Numbered from the stretch's first letter, positions 8,377-16,887 are shown. The stretch: DNA of 64,000 nt from Telluria beijingensis (GCF_030770395.1 NZ_CP132480.1:4735276-4799275), one strand, 5' to 3'. Translations and numbers: made by a program. Notes: generated from the letters alone by a model not told the origin.

Positions 8377-9402
8377 TTATTTGGTGCCTTCGTTACGGGA
8401 CATACCCAGCAGCATCAGCTTGGCCGCGGACAGCACGACGAAGGTGATCGCGAACAGGATCAGCGCCAGGGCGAACAGGGCCGACGAGTGCAGCGCAGTG
8501 GCCGCTTCGGCGAATTCATTGGCCAGGGTCGACGAAATCGAGTTGCCGGCCGAGAACAGCGAGGCCGACAGGCCGTGCGAGTTACCGATCACGAAGGTGA
8601 CAGCCATGGTCTCGCCCAGTGCACGGCCCAGGCCCAGCATCACGCCGCCGACGACGCCGCTGCGGGTGTACGGCAGCACCACCTTGCGCACCACTTCCCA
8701 CCTGGTGCAGCCCAGGCCGTATGCCGATTCCTTCAGCACGGTCGGGACGATCTCGAACACGTCGCGCATCACCGAGGCGATGAAGGGGATGATCATGATG
8801 GCCAGGATCAGGCCGGCGGTCAGGATGCCGATACCCATCACCGGTCCCTGGAACACGACGCCGATCAGCGGCAGCTGGCCCAGCGTTTCCTTCAGCGCCG
8901 GCTGCACGTATTCGGCGAACAGCGGCGCGAACACGAACAGGCCCCACATGCCGTAGATGATCGACGGCACGCCGGCCAGCAGTTCGACCGCGGTGCCCAG
9001 CGGGCGGCGCAGCCAGACCGGGCAGATCTCGGTCAGGAACAGGGCGATGCCGAAGCTGATCGGGAACGCCACCGCCAGCGCGATGATCGAGGTGGCCAGG
9101 GTGCCGTAGATCGCGATCATGGCGCCGTACTGGTCGTTGACCGGATCCCATTCGACGCGCGTGATGAAGCCCAGTCCGAATTCGGCGAACGCCGGGGCGG
9201 CGCCGATCGCCAGCGAAATGATGATGCCGACCAGCACCGCCAGCACCGAGGCCGCGAACAGCCAGGTGACTTTATGGAAGAAGAAGTCTTGCAGGCGCTG
9301 GTTGCGCATGGTGTTGCGCAGGGCGGGCGACTCGAAGGTGTCGGCCTGGGCCGCTGCCTTCGCGGGCAGGTCGTTCACGGACACGGATGGATGGGCGCTC
9401 AT
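8377..9402 (-). CDS. pstC: Phosphate ABC transporter permease PstC
   Basis: The 341-residue permease has a soluble N-terminal tail of about 40 residues ([18 protein letters not shown]) followed by six helices. PstC hallmarks include the periplasmic segment [13 protein letters not shown] (about 86-98) and the EAA-type loop [19 protein letters not shown]. With PstA it forms the transmembrane path for phosphate. It is separated from pstS by 95 bases that hold a G+C-rich stem-loop, which may lower expression of the membrane components relative to PstS. Confidence 0.96.
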   Translation of the reverse strand: MSAHPSVSVNDLPAKAAAQADTFESPALRNTMRNQRLQDFFFHKVTWLFAASVLAVLVGIIISLAIGAAPAFAEFGLGFITRVEWDPVNDQYGAMIAIYGTLATSIIALAVAFPISFGIALFLTEICPVWLRRPLGTAVELLAGVPSIIYGMWGLFVFAPLFAEYVQPALKETLGQLPLIGVVFQGPVMGIGILTAGLILAIMIIPFIASVMRDVFEIVPTVLKESAYGLGCTRWEVVRKVVLPYTRSGVVGGVMLGLGRALGETMAVTFVIGNSHGLSASLFSAGNSISSTLANEFAEAATALHSSALFALALILFAITFVVLSAAKLMLLGMSRNEGTK

Positions 9403-9458
9403 AATGTGGTCAATATCTTTATCAATATCGTTTTGTCAATATTGCTGGCGTGCGGAAA

Positions 9459-9475
9459 GACCGGTCGCGCCGGCC
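9459..9475 (-). terminator. Stem-loop between pstS and pstC (attenuator candidate)
   Basis: On the minus strand the sequence GGCCGGCGCGACCGGTC can form a six-pair stem with a CGCGA loop, followed by TTTCC. It lies 23-39 bases after the pstS stop codon. Such structures after binding-protein genes usually reduce read-through or protect the upstream mRNA. The T-run is short, so full termination is unlikely. Three TCAATAT repeats (9409-9442) fill the rest of the gap. Confidence 0.35.
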
Positions 9476-9497
9476 CTCCCGGGTTCGTGAAACGGGC

Positions 9498-10532
9498 TTA
9501 CCAGAGCGCTTGGCCGGACGCGTCCTTCAGGTTGGCGCGCCAGGCGTCCTGCACCAGCTTGGTGACTTCGGCCGGCATCGGCACGTAATCCAGCTCGGCG
9601 GCCGACGGGGCGCCGTTCTTGTAGGCCCAGTCGAAGAATTTCAGCACTTGCTGGCCCTTGGCGGCATCCTGGGTCTTGTGCACCAGGATGTACGAGGCGC
9701 CGGTGACCGGCCAGGCGCCCTTGCCGGCCTGGTTGGTCAGGATCACGGCGAAGCCCGGAGTGCCCTTCCAGTTGGCGCCGGCGGCGGCAGCCTTGAAGGC
9801 GTCGTCCGACGGTTGCAGCCAGGCGCCGTCGGCGGCCTGCATCTGGGTGTGCGCCATCTTGTTCTTCTTGGCATAGGCCCACTCGACGTAGCCGATGCCG
9901 CCCTTGATGCGCTGCACGTTGGCGGCCACGCCCTCGTTGCCCTTGCCGCCCACGCCGACCGCCCACTTGACGGTGGTGCCGGCGCCGATGGTCGATTTCC
10001 AGGTCGGGCTGGTCTTCGACAGGTAGTCGGTCCACAGGAAAGACGTGCCCGAGCTGTCGGCGCGGCGCACCACGGTGATGTCGGTCGCCGGCAGCTTGAC
10101 GCCCGGGTTCAGCGCGGCGATCTGCGGCGCATTCCACTTGGTGATCTTGCCCATGTAGATGTCGGCGATCAGCGCGCCGCTCAGCTTCAGCTGGCCCGGG
10201 GCCATGCCGTCCAGGTTCACGATCGGCACCACGCCGCCCATCACGGCCGGGAACTGGAACAGGCCCGACGCGGTCAGGTCTTGCGCCGTCAGCGGCATGT
10301 CCGAGGCGCCGAAGTCGACGGTCTTGGCCTTGATCTGCTTGATGCCGGCGCCCGAACCCACCGACTGGTAGTTCAGGCCGACGCCCGAGGCCGCCTTGTA
10401 CAGCTCGGCCCACTTGGCATAGATCGGGTACGGGAAGGTCGCGCCGGCGCCGGTGATGTTGGCGTTCTGGGCGCTGGCGGAAAATGCCGTCGCGGCCAGG
10501 GCGATCGAAACGAAGAAATGCTTCATGCGCAT
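9498..10532 (-). CDS. pstS: Phosphate ABC transporter substrate-binding protein PstS
   Basis: A 344-residue periplasmic protein with a Sec signal peptide (about 1-22, ending FSASAQ) and the PstS opening motif ITGAGATFPYPIYAKW. Phosphate-contacting segments are recognisable: SVGSGAGIKQIKAKTVDFGASDMPL (split across residues 62-86) and RRADSSGTSFLWTDYL (about 157-172), the latter with the conserved Arg/Asp/Ser/Gly/Thr set. It captures inorganic phosphate and delivers it to PstCA. It is the first gene of the pst operon and is preceded by two Pho boxes and a TAGACT -10 element. Confidence 0.97.
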   Translation of the reverse strand: MRMKHFFVSIALAATAFSASAQNANITGAGATFPYPIYAKWAELYKAASGVGLNYQSVGSGAGIKQIKAKTVDFGASDMPLTAQDLTASGLFQFPAVMGGVVPIVNLDGMAPGQLKLSGALIADIYMGKITKWNAPQIAALNPGVKLPATDITVVRRADSSGTSFLWTDYLSKTSPTWKSTIGAGTTVKWAVGVGGKGNEGVAANVQRIKGGIGYVEWAYAKKNKMAHTQMQAADGAWLQPSDDAFKAAAAGANWKGTPGFAVILTNQAGKGAWPVTGASYILVHKTQDAAKGQQVLKFFDWAYKNGAPSAAELDYVPMPAEVTKLVQDAWRANLKDASGQALW

Positions 10533-10585
10533 ATCGGATCCTTTGGAAGTGACACCACGGGACGGTCCCGCTGACGATGAGGCGC

Positions 10586-10647
10586 AGTCTAACGGGCGAA
10601 TATGACATGTTCATGACATATTTGGTCAATGTGACATGAAGATGACA
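10586..10647 (-). promoter_or_regulatory. Tandem Pho boxes and -10 element of the pstS promoter
   Basis: Reading on the minus strand there are two Pho boxes, each two heptamer-like repeats 11 bases apart: TGTCAT-N5-TGTCAC (10647-10631) and TGTCAT-N5-TGTCAT (10618-10602). Ten bases after the second box is TAGACT (10591-10586), a -10 element. This is the standard layout of a PhoB-activated promoter in which the box replaces the -35 element. The distance from the -10 to the pstS ATG (10532) is about 53 bases. Confidence 0.9.
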
Positions 10648-10816
10648 CGCGCGCAAGGATCGCATTCCCGCCGCCGGCGTGGCGCGCGCAAGGCGGCGCG
10701 CCGGCGGGATGCCATTGGATTGTTCCATTTCACGGCGCTTGTAAATACCGCGAGTCCTGCTACCCTGAGAGAGTAGTCATGACATGGAGGGGATGCCGAA
10801 GGGCGTTTTGAGGTAT

Positions 10817-10933
10817 ATGTTAGACCTGATGGTGATGGGAATCCTGAGCGGACTTGCTGCCCTGGTGGCATTCGAGATCTACCAGGAGGTAAGTGGAAGT
10901 GCCAGCGATTTGCATGACCGCTATCACGAATAG
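10817..10933 (+). CDS. Small membrane protein, 38 residues
   Basis: A short open frame coding MLDLMVMGILSGLAALVAFE followed by a polar tail ending DRYHE. Residues 2-20 form one hydrophobic helix. GAGG lies 5 bases before the ATG, and a stem-loop terminator follows the stop codon. An in-frame ATG at 10784 would add 11 residues. I do not recognise a family; hydrophobic mini-proteins of this kind are common but usually unannotated. The evidence for translation is moderate: a plausible ribosome site, one good helix and a terminator. Confidence 0.5.
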   Translation: MLDLMVMGILSGLAALVAFEIYQEVSGSASDLHDRYHE

Positions 10934-10961
10934 CGACTAGCCCGCTCAGTGGGCCAATAAG

Positions 10962-10993
10962 CAAGCGGCGAGACCATCGGTACTCGCCGCTTG
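10962..10993 (+). terminator. Stem-loop terminator between convergent genes
   Basis: CAAGCGGCGAG (10962-10972) pairs perfectly with CTCGCCGCTTG (10983-10993) around a 10-base loop. It lies between the small membrane protein and the convergent PilZ gene and could end transcripts from both sides; only a weak T-tract (GCGTTTA) follows. Confidence 0.6.
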
Positions 10994-11020
10994 GCGTTTA
11001 CGCTTGCGCCTGCGCCGCCG

Positions 11021-11371
11021 TTACCGCATGAAGCGCGCCAGCGCCGTCACCGCGGCCAGGTCGGGATTCAGGAACTGCAGTCCCACCTTGAACTCGTTGC
11101 TGCTGAAAATGCAGTATGACACCTTGACGCGCGTATTGATGGTGACAAAGCTGCCTTCGACCAGCAGGTCGAAGGCGAGCTGGCCGCCCTGCCCTGCCGT
11201 CAGCGGATCGGCAACGCTCACGCTGACGCCGCTGGCGCCGAGGTCGACGGTCTTGCCGGTCACCGGCGCCTGGCCGTCCATGGCCAGCATGACCTTGGTA
11301 CGGTACACCTTGCGTGGAGATTTCCTTTGGTCTTGAAACACGTGTTTACCCAAATACAGTGAACAAGACAC
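11021..11371 (-). CDS. PilZ domain protein (c-di-GMP receptor candidate)
   Basis: A 116-residue single-domain PilZ protein. It has the c-di-GMP-binding RxxxR region (QRKSPRKVYR, about 15-24) and the second motif as DLGASGVSV (about 43-51, matching D/NxSxxG). PilZ proteins bind c-di-GMP and change motility or surface behaviour; several diguanylate cyclases and phosphodiesterases are in this window. The start is uncertain: the longest frame begins with GTG at 11371, but a perfect TATAAT sits at 11373-11378, so if that is the -10 the true start must be downstream, perhaps GTG at 11341. It is 64 bases downstream of radA on the same strand. Confidence 0.85.
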   Translation of the reverse strand: MSCSLYLGKHVFQDQRKSPRKVYRTKVMLAMDGQAPVTGKTVDLGASGVSVSVADPLTAGQGGQLAFDLLVEGSFVTINTRVKVSYCIFSSNEFKVGLQFLNPDLAAVTALARFMR

Positions 11372-11435
11372 AATTATAAAAGCTCACAAGAAATCCGACA
11401 GGCAACCCGCCAGATTCCCGTGCCGGTGTTGACGT

Positions 11436-12812
11436 TCAGTCGACCTCGCGCAGCTTGTTGAACGCCTCATCGATGCGCTCGACGGCGATGATGTTCATGC
11501 CTTCGATCTTGGCCTTCGGCGCGTTCGACTTAGGGATCACGGCCAGCGAAAAGCCCAGCTTGGCCGCTTCGCGCAAGCGTTCCTGGCCGCGCGGCGCGGG
11601 ACGGATCTCGCCGGCCAGGCCGACCTCGCCGAACACCACCAGCCCGCGCGGCAGCGGCTTGTTGCGCATCGACGAATTGATTGCCAGGAGCACCGCCAGG
11701 TCGGCCGCCGGCTCGGTGATCTTGACGCCGCCGACCGCATTGATGAACACGTCCTGGTCGAAGGCCGCAATGCCGGCATGCCGGTGCAGCACCGCCAGCA
11801 GCATCGCCAGGCGATTCTGTTCCAGGCCAACCGACAGGCGGCGCGCATTGGGCAGGTGGCTGGTGTCGACCAGCGCCTGAATCTCCACCAGCAACGGCCT
11901 GGTGCCCTCCTGCGTCACCATCACGCAGGAGCCCGGCACCTGGCTGTCGTGCTGCGACAGGAACAGGGCGGAAGGATTCGAGACGCCCTTCAAGCCTTTC
12001 TCGGTCATGGCGAACACGCCCAGCTCGTTCACCGCGCCGAAGCGGTTCTTGATGGCCCGCACCAGGCGGTAGCTCGATTGCGTATCGCCTTCAAAATACA
12101 GCACGGTATCGACGATGTGTTCCAGCACGCGCGGGCCGGCCAGCGCGCCTTCTTTCGTCACGTGGCCGACCAGGATGATGGTGACCCCGGTCTGCTTGGC
12201 CACGCGCGTGAGCTGGGCCGCGCATTCGCGCACCTGCGCCACCGAGCCGGGGGCGGAGGTGAGCGCGTCCGAATACATGGTCTGGATCGAGTCGATCACC
12301 ACAACGTCCGGCTTGAGGTCGGCGATGGTGCCGAGGATTTTCTCGAGCTGGATCTCGGCCTGCAATTTGAGGTCTTTCGCGTCGACCGCCAGGCGCTTGG
12401 CGCGCAGCGCGATCTGGGCCCCGGATTCCTCGCCGCTGACGTAGAGCGTGCTGCGCACGGCGGACAGGCTCGAGAGCGCCTGCAGCAGCAGGGTCGACTT
12501 GCCGATGCCGGGATCGCCGCCGATCAGGACCACGCCGCCGGCCACCAGGCCGCCGCCCAGCACGCGGTCGAATTCCTCGATGCCGGTGCCGAAGCGCGGC
12601 ACGTCGATCGCCTCGATGTCGGCCAGCGACAGCACCGGCGCGGTCTGCGCCAGGCTGCGGTGCGGGGTCTGCGACATGCGGTTGACGCCGGGCGTGTCGA
12701 CGACGGTTTCGACCATCGTGTTCCAGGCTTTACAGTCGGCGCACTGGCCGGTCCAGCGGGTGGCGATCGCGCCGCACTCGCTGCAGGTGTAGTTGGTTTT
12801 TGCTTTTGCCAT
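11436..12812 (-). CDS. radA: DNA repair protein RadA
   Basis: The 458-residue protein has the full RadA layout: an N-terminal zinc finger with Cys10, Cys13, Cys24 and Cys27 (CSEC and CADC), a RecA-like ATPase with Walker A GGDPGIGKST (about 98-107) and Walker B VVVIDSIQTM, the RadA-specific KNRFG motif near residue 255, and a C-terminal Lon-protease-like domain ending in the GEVGLAGEIRPAPRGQERL region. RadA drives branch migration during recombination repair. It lies 30 bases after alr on the same strand, so the two genes are probably co-transcribed. Confidence 0.97.
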   Translation of the reverse strand: MAKAKTNYTCSECGAIATRWTGQCADCKAWNTMVETVVDTPGVNRMSQTPHRSLAQTAPVLSLADIEAIDVPRFGTGIEEFDRVLGGGLVAGGVVLIGGDPGIGKSTLLLQALSSLSAVRSTLYVSGEESGAQIALRAKRLAVDAKDLKLQAEIQLEKILGTIADLKPDVVVIDSIQTMYSDALTSAPGSVAQVRECAAQLTRVAKQTGVTIILVGHVTKEGALAGPRVLEHIVDTVLYFEGDTQSSYRLVRAIKNRFGAVNELGVFAMTEKGLKGVSNPSALFLSQHDSQVPGSCVMVTQEGTRPLLVEIQALVDTSHLPNARRLSVGLEQNRLAMLLAVLHRHAGIAAFDQDVFINAVGGVKITEPAADLAVLLAINSSMRNKPLPRGLVVFGEVGLAGEIRPAPRGQERLREAAKLGFSLAVIPKSNAPKAKIEGMNIIAVERIDEAFNKLREVD

Positions 12813-12842
12813 CGTTCTAATATGGTGGTGGTGCGCGCCGGT

Positions 12843-13949
12843 TCAACCGTCGGTCCCCAGCCTGCCTTCGGTCACGCGCACGCGCGGCGCCAGCGCGCAC
12901 ATCAGCTCATAGCCGATGGTGCCGGCGGCCTGGGCCACGTCGTCGATCGGCAGTCCGTCGCCCCACAGGGTGACCTTGCTGCCGATGCGGGCATTGGCGA
13001 CTGGAGTCAGGTCGACCGTCATCATGTCCATCGATACCCGGCCGACCAGCGTGGTGCGCACGCCGTCGACGATCACCGGCGTGCCGTGCGGCGCGCTGCG
13101 CGGGTAGCCGTCGGCATAGCCGCAGGCCACCACGCCGATCGTCATCGGGCCGTCGGCCTCGAAGCGGCTGCCGTAGCCGACCGTGTCGCCGGCATCGATG
13201 TGCTGGATGCCGATGATTTCGGAGCGCAGGGTCATGGTGGGACGCAGGCCGAACTCCTGGGCGCTGCGGCCGCCCGGGGTGCCGCCATACAGCATGATGC
13301 CGGGGCGGACCCAGTCGTTCGACAACTGGTCGGCGAGTTCGGCCTGGTGCAGCACGCCGCCCGAATTCGACAGGCTGCGCTCGCCGGGCAGATCGCCCGC
13401 CCCCGCGCGGAAGCGCCGTACCTGCTCGGCGATCGTCAGGCGCGGATGTTCGAGTTCGTCGGCATTGGCGAAATGGGTCATGTGGGTGATCGAGCGCAGG
13501 TCGCGGATCGCGCGCAGGCGCTGGTAGGCGGCGCCGTATTCGTCGGGGCGGAAGCCCAGGCGGTTCATCCCGGTATTCATTTTCAGGTAGACGTCGATCG
13601 GGCGGTACAGCTGGGTGTACTCGAGCAGCTTGACCTGCTCGATGCTGTGCACGGCAGTGGCGATATCGTGCTCGGCCAGCATCGGCACGTCGGCCGCTTC
13701 GAAGAATCCCTCTAATAAGAGAATCGGCTTGGTCCAGCCGAGCTGGCGCAGGCGGATCGCGTTGTCCAGCTCGACCAGGGCCAGGCCGTCGGCGCCGGCG
13801 AAGCCGCGCAACGCGCGTTCCAGGCCGTGGCCATAGGCATCAGCCTTGACGACGGCCCATATCTTCGCCTGCGGCGCGCAGCTGCGGGCCTGGGCCAGAT
13901 TGTGCTGCATGGAATCGAGGTGGATGGTGGCGAAGAGCGGACGCGGCAT
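12843..13949 (-). CDS. alr: Alanine racemase
   Basis: A 368-residue fold-type III PLP enzyme that interconverts L- and D-alanine for peptidoglycan. The PLP lysine is Lys35 in AVVKADAYGHG, the second catalytic residue (Tyr) is in PGIMLYGG, and the C-terminal beta domain contains VGRVSMDMMTVDL. Length is normal for Alr/DadX. No dadA is nearby, so the biosynthetic Alr is more likely than catabolic DadX. It precedes radA and diverges from lplT; the 159-base divergent space probably contains both promoters. Confidence 0.96.
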   Translation of the reverse strand: MPRPLFATIHLDSMQHNLAQARSCAPQAKIWAVVKADAYGHGLERALRGFAGADGLALVELDNAIRLRQLGWTKPILLLEGFFEAADVPMLAEHDIATAVHSIEQVKLLEYTQLYRPIDVYLKMNTGMNRLGFRPDEYGAAYQRLRAIRDLRSITHMTHFANADELEHPRLTIAEQVRRFRAGAGDLPGERSLSNSGGVLHQAELADQLSNDWVRPGIMLYGGTPGGRSAQEFGLRPTMTLRSEIIGIQHIDAGDTVGYGSRFEADGPMTIGVVACGYADGYPRSAPHGTPVIVDGVRTTLVGRVSMDMMTVDLTPVANARIGSKVTLWGDGLPIDDVAQAAGTIGYELMCALAPRVRVTEGRLGTDG

Positions 13950-14108
13950 GGCAATCTTTTGAGAAAAACGGATCGGATCCGGTGTGGAACGTCAAGCGGC
14001 TATTTTACCGGAGCGGGCCGCGCGGCGCGGCGACGGCAGCGTTTCCCGTTTCGCCGCTCTACCCATTCATGGTATAAAGCAACCCGGACCAGATTTGTGA
14101 ATTCTCGA

Positions 14109-15368
14109 ATGAACCGTGGTTTCTATACCATCATGGCGGCGCAGTTCTTCTCGTCGCTGGCGGATAACGCGCTCCTGTTTGTCGCGATCAGCCTGCTCGT
14201 CGCAATGGACGCCCCGGCATCGCTCACTCCGCTGCTGAAGCTGTCGTTCGTGCTGTTCTATGTCTTGCTGGCCGCCTTCGTGGGCGCCTTTGCCGATTCG
14301 CTGCCCAAGGGGCGCGTGATGTTCATCGCGAACATCATCAAGGTGGTCGGCTGCGCGCTGATGTTCTTCACCATCCACCCGCTGCTCTCGTATGCCGTCG
14401 TCGGCTTCGGCGCGGCCGTGTATTCGCCCGCCAAGTACGGCATCCTGACCGAACTGCTGCCGCCAGAAAAACTGGTTCCTGCCAATGGCTGGATCGAAGG
14501 CCTGACCGTGATGTCGATCATTCTCGGCACCGTGCTGGGCGGCACGCTGGTGAGCGAGCGCGGCACGAACTTCCTGCTGTCCTTCGACCTGTTCGGCGCC
14601 ATGGGCATCACGAGCGGCGCCGAAGCCGCGATGGCGGTAGTGGTCGGCATCTATGTGCTGGCGGCGCTGTTCAACCTGCGCATTCCGGACACCGGCGCCC
14701 GCTACGAGCACCAGGAACGCAATCCCGTCAAGCTGATCGCCGATTTCGCCAACTGCTCGGCCACGCTGTGGCGCGACAAGCTGGGCCAGATTTCGCTGGC
14801 GGTGACGACGCTGTTCTGGGGCGCCGGCGCAACGTTGCAGTTCATCGTGCTGAAATGGGCCGAGCGCTCGCTCGGCATGCCGCTCGACAAGGCGACCAAC
14901 CTGATCGGCGTGGTCGCGATCGGCGTGGCGCTGGGCGCAGCGATGGCGGCGCGCATGATTCCGCTGCGCAAGTCGCTGAACGTGATTCCGATGGGCATCA
15001 TCATGGGGCTGGTGGTAACGAGCATGGTGTTCGTGCATACGGTCTCGGTGGCCTACCCGCTGCTGGCCCTGATCGGCTTCCTGTCGGGCTTCTTCGTGGT
15101 GCCGATGAATGCCCTGCTGCAACATCGCGGCCACGTGCTGATGAGCGCGGGCCACTCGATCGCGGTGCAGAACTTCAACGAAAACCTGTCGATCCTGGTG
15201 ATGCTGGCGGCCTACGCGATCATGATCACGCTGAACCTCGACCTGGACATCATCATCGTCATCTTCGGCCTGTCGGTGGCCGGCATCATGCTCCTGATCC
15301 AACGCCGCCACACCCTGAACCAGCGCGAACACGACTCGCTCGGCCTGATCGGCGAAGGCAAGCACTAA
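14109..15368 (+). CDS. lplT: Lysophospholipid transporter LplT
   Basis: A 419-residue MFS-type protein with about twelve hydrophobic segments. The N-terminus NRGFYTIMAAQFFSSLADNA and the motif SPAKYGILTELLPPEKLV (about 109-126) are characteristic of LplT, which flips lysophospholipids across the inner membrane for re-acylation. In enterobacteria lplT is fused in an operon with aas; here no acyltransferase follows, and a repeat cluster begins 17 bases after the stop. The ATG at 14109 was chosen because homology begins there; the frame stays open upstream. Confidence 0.9.
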   Translation: MNRGFYTIMAAQFFSSLADNALLFVAISLLVAMDAPASLTPLLKLSFVLFYVLLAAFVGAFADSLPKGRVMFIANIIKVVGCALMFFTIHPLLSYAVVGFGAAVYSPAKYGILTELLPPEKLVPANGWIEGLTVMSIILGTVLGGTLVSERGTNFLLSFDLFGAMGITSGAEAAMAVVVGIYVLAALFNLRIPDTGARYEHQERNPVKLIADFANCSATLWRDKLGQISLAVTTLFWGAGATLQFIVLKWAERSLGMPLDKATNLIGVVAIGVALGAAMAARMIPLRKSLNVIPMGIIMGLVVTSMVFVHTVSVAYPLLALIGFLSGFFVVPMNALLQHRGHVLMSAGHSIAVQNFNENLSILVMLAAYAIMITLNLDLDIIIVIFGLSVAGIMLLIQRRHTLNQREHDSLGLIGEGKH

Positions 15369-15384
15369 GCCCCAGGGCTAAAAC

Positions 15385-15415
15385 GAGGGTCAGAGTCGAA
15401 TTGTTTGATAACGTT
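15385..15415 (+). repeat. GGGTCAGAGTCGAATTG repeat, single plus arm
   Basis: A plus-oriented arm (GAGGGTCAGAGTCGAATTG, then TTTGATAACGTT) 17 bases after the lplT stop. It opens the second repeat cluster, which fills 15385-15927 between the convergent lplT and DUF1853 genes. The remainder of that stretch shows no credible gene. Confidence 0.75.
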
Positions 15416-15513
15416 TCGCGCTAACCATTGCTCGGCCGACGATACGGCTCGCGGATTACTGCGAGCACTTGCTCGGCCAGCGCACTCTGTCCCCGATTGC
15501 CCGCCAACGCAAG

Positions 15514-15547
15514 AAATTGCTCAACAATTCAACTCTGACCCTCATTA
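15514..15547 (-). repeat. GGGTCAGAGT repeat, single minus arm
   Basis: A minus-oriented arm reading AAATTGCTCAACAATTC then AACTCTGACCCTCATT. Its inner sequence (TTGAGCAATTT on the other strand) matches the copy at 3447-3477, 12 kb away, better than its neighbours, showing that subtypes are shared between the two clusters. Confidence 0.75.
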
Positions 15548-15669
15548 TTTAGCAAGCAAAAGCGTGTCAGCGGAGCAGTTTTCGGTCAGCGCATTCCTCA
15601 GGCATTCAGCATCCTCCGAATCCGTTACCACACACCCACAAAAGCAGATCGGGCTGGCAAGAAAATAAG

Positions 15670-15738
15670 TAGGGTCAGAGTCGATTTATTGGGCAATTCC
15701 TCAAAGTTGTCAAACAATTCGACTCTGACCCTCATTGT
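15670..15738. repeat. Palindromic GGGTCAGAGTCGA repeat pair
   Basis: Opposed arms 15670-15698 and 15703-15738 with a CCTC loop. It is the same subtype as 3732-3796, including TTGGGCAATTCCTC. The right arm is also the start of the 97-bp tandem duplication that follows. Confidence 0.8.
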
Positions 15739-15896
15739 TGACGGTCGAGCTTGCTGGCTGCTAACCCGTGACTCGGGGGTGAATTGGCGAACGTTTTGGA
15801 AAGTTGTCAAACAATTCGACTCTGACCCTCATTGTTGACGGTCGAGCTTGCTGGCTGCTAACCCGTGACTCGGGGGTGAATTGGCGAACGTTTTGG
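15703..15896. repeat. Perfect 97-bp tandem duplication
   Basis: Bases 15703-15799 and 15800-15896 are identical. Each unit starts with a minus-oriented repeat arm (AAAGTTGTCAAACAATTCGA and CTCTGACCCTCATTGTT) and continues with about 60 bases of unique sequence that ends GGCGAACGTTTTGG. A third, partial and slightly diverged arm follows at 15897. The exact identity means the duplication is recent or homogenised. Confidence 0.95.
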
Positions 15897-15927
15897 AAAG
15901 TTGTCAAACAATTCGACGCTGACCCTA
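15897..15927 (-). repeat. Diverged repeat arm that supplies the DUF1853 stop codon
   Basis: The last arm of the cluster reads AAAGTTGTCAAACAATTCGA then CGCTGACCCTA. Its outermost TAG (15927-15925 on the minus strand) is the stop codon of the DUF1853 gene, so the repeat abuts and partly overlaps the coding sequence. Confidence 0.75.
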
Positions 15928-16887
15928 ATGGGTGCGGTTGGATTTCACCATGCGCAGTTGAGCGGCGCGGGTGCGCCAGTCGTTGGGGACGATGAAACCG
16001 CGCTCGAACTCTTCGATGACGCCGTCGCGCCGGCGGATGGTTGCTACCAGGACCGGCGTGCTGGAGGTGTCGAATTGCGCGGTCAGGGTACTGGCGAGGT
16101 GTGGACGGTCCATTGTTTGGGTGGACGGGTCTGCGCGCAGTGGCGCCAGCCATTGCAGCTTGGGGAGGATCAGGAATTCGTCGCCCGGGATGGCGTCGAA
16201 CTCGTCGAGCGGGCACCAGAAGCCACGGCAATGGCTGGCGGCGATCCCCTGCATTGTTGGCCAGGTGCCGGAGGGGTAAAACAGCCAACCCTTTACCAAG
16301 GCCTGGGCCTGGGTTACCGGGAGCGGCAGCAGCGCTTGCGCTGCGGGGTGGTCACCCAGCGCCAGCTGGTGCTCGAAGACCTTGCGCATCTTGCGGCCCA
16401 GGCTGTCGGCCAGGTTGGGGCCGACCAGGGCGTCGAATTCGTTCGCACCGTCGCCATTGAGCAGGTAGAACTTGGTGGCGAATTCGATGTGCGCCAGCGC
16501 GTCCGGGCCGTGCTCGAGCAGGAAGTCGAACTCGCCCACCGTGTCGTTGCGGGCGGCGCGCACCTGCAGGCCGTGGCGCACCAGGCGGCCCTGCTCCGCG
16601 AAATAGAAAGCCATCAGCTTTTCGGCGTACAGACCGAGCCGGGTATAGGTTTTCCCTCCCAACGCGGCCTCGAGCCGGGTGGGATCCTGGTCGAGCCGCG
16701 CCAGCCAGTCGGCTACTTCCGGCGCGACCGGGCCCAGCGTCGCGATGCGGCCTGTCCATTCCGGCGCGGCGGCGTCGAGCAGGTCGGGCGCGTCGAGCAG
16801 CCAGGCCAGCGCCCGCACCGGGTCCCGCCGCAGGTGGCCCCAGCGGCGGTGGAACAGTGCCTGGTAGCTGCTAGTCGCGCGGTCCAA
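15925..16887 (-). CDS. DUF1853 family protein
   Basis: A 320-residue protein of the DUF1853 family, recognisable from the conserved YQALFHRRWGHLRRDPVRAL start and the segments KLMAFYFAEQ and EFDFLLEHG, which look like a nuclease-type core of unknown activity. Relatives are widely found in proteobacteria beside uracil-DNA glycosylase or NAD-related genes, but no function is established. I chose TTG at 16887, which overlaps the UDG stop by about 17 bases, because family similarity starts there; the frame continues upstream only as a shadow of the UDG gene. The stop codon lies inside a copy of the GGGTCAGAGT repeat. Confidence 0.8.
   Translation of the reverse strand: MDRATSSYQALFHRRWGHLRRDPVRALAWLLDAPDLLDAAAPEWTGRIATLGPVAPEVADWLARLDQDPTRLEAALGGKTYTRLGLYAEKLMAFYFAEQGRLVRHGLQVRAARNDTVGEFDFLLEHGPDALAHIEFATKFYLLNGDGANEFDALVGPNLADSLGRKMRKVFEHQLALGDHPAAQALLPLPVTQAQALVKGWLFYPSGTWPTMQGIAASHCRGFWCPLDEFDAIPGDEFLILPKLQWLAPLRADPSTQTMDRPHLASTLTAQFDTSSTPVLVATIRRRDGVIEEFERGFIVPNDWRTRAAQLRMVKSNRTH

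Noticed and set aside
15703..15927. Regularly spaced repeats that could suggest a CRISPR array
   Set aside because: The repeat units are 97 bases and the intervening sequences are identical rather than unique; no cas genes are near.
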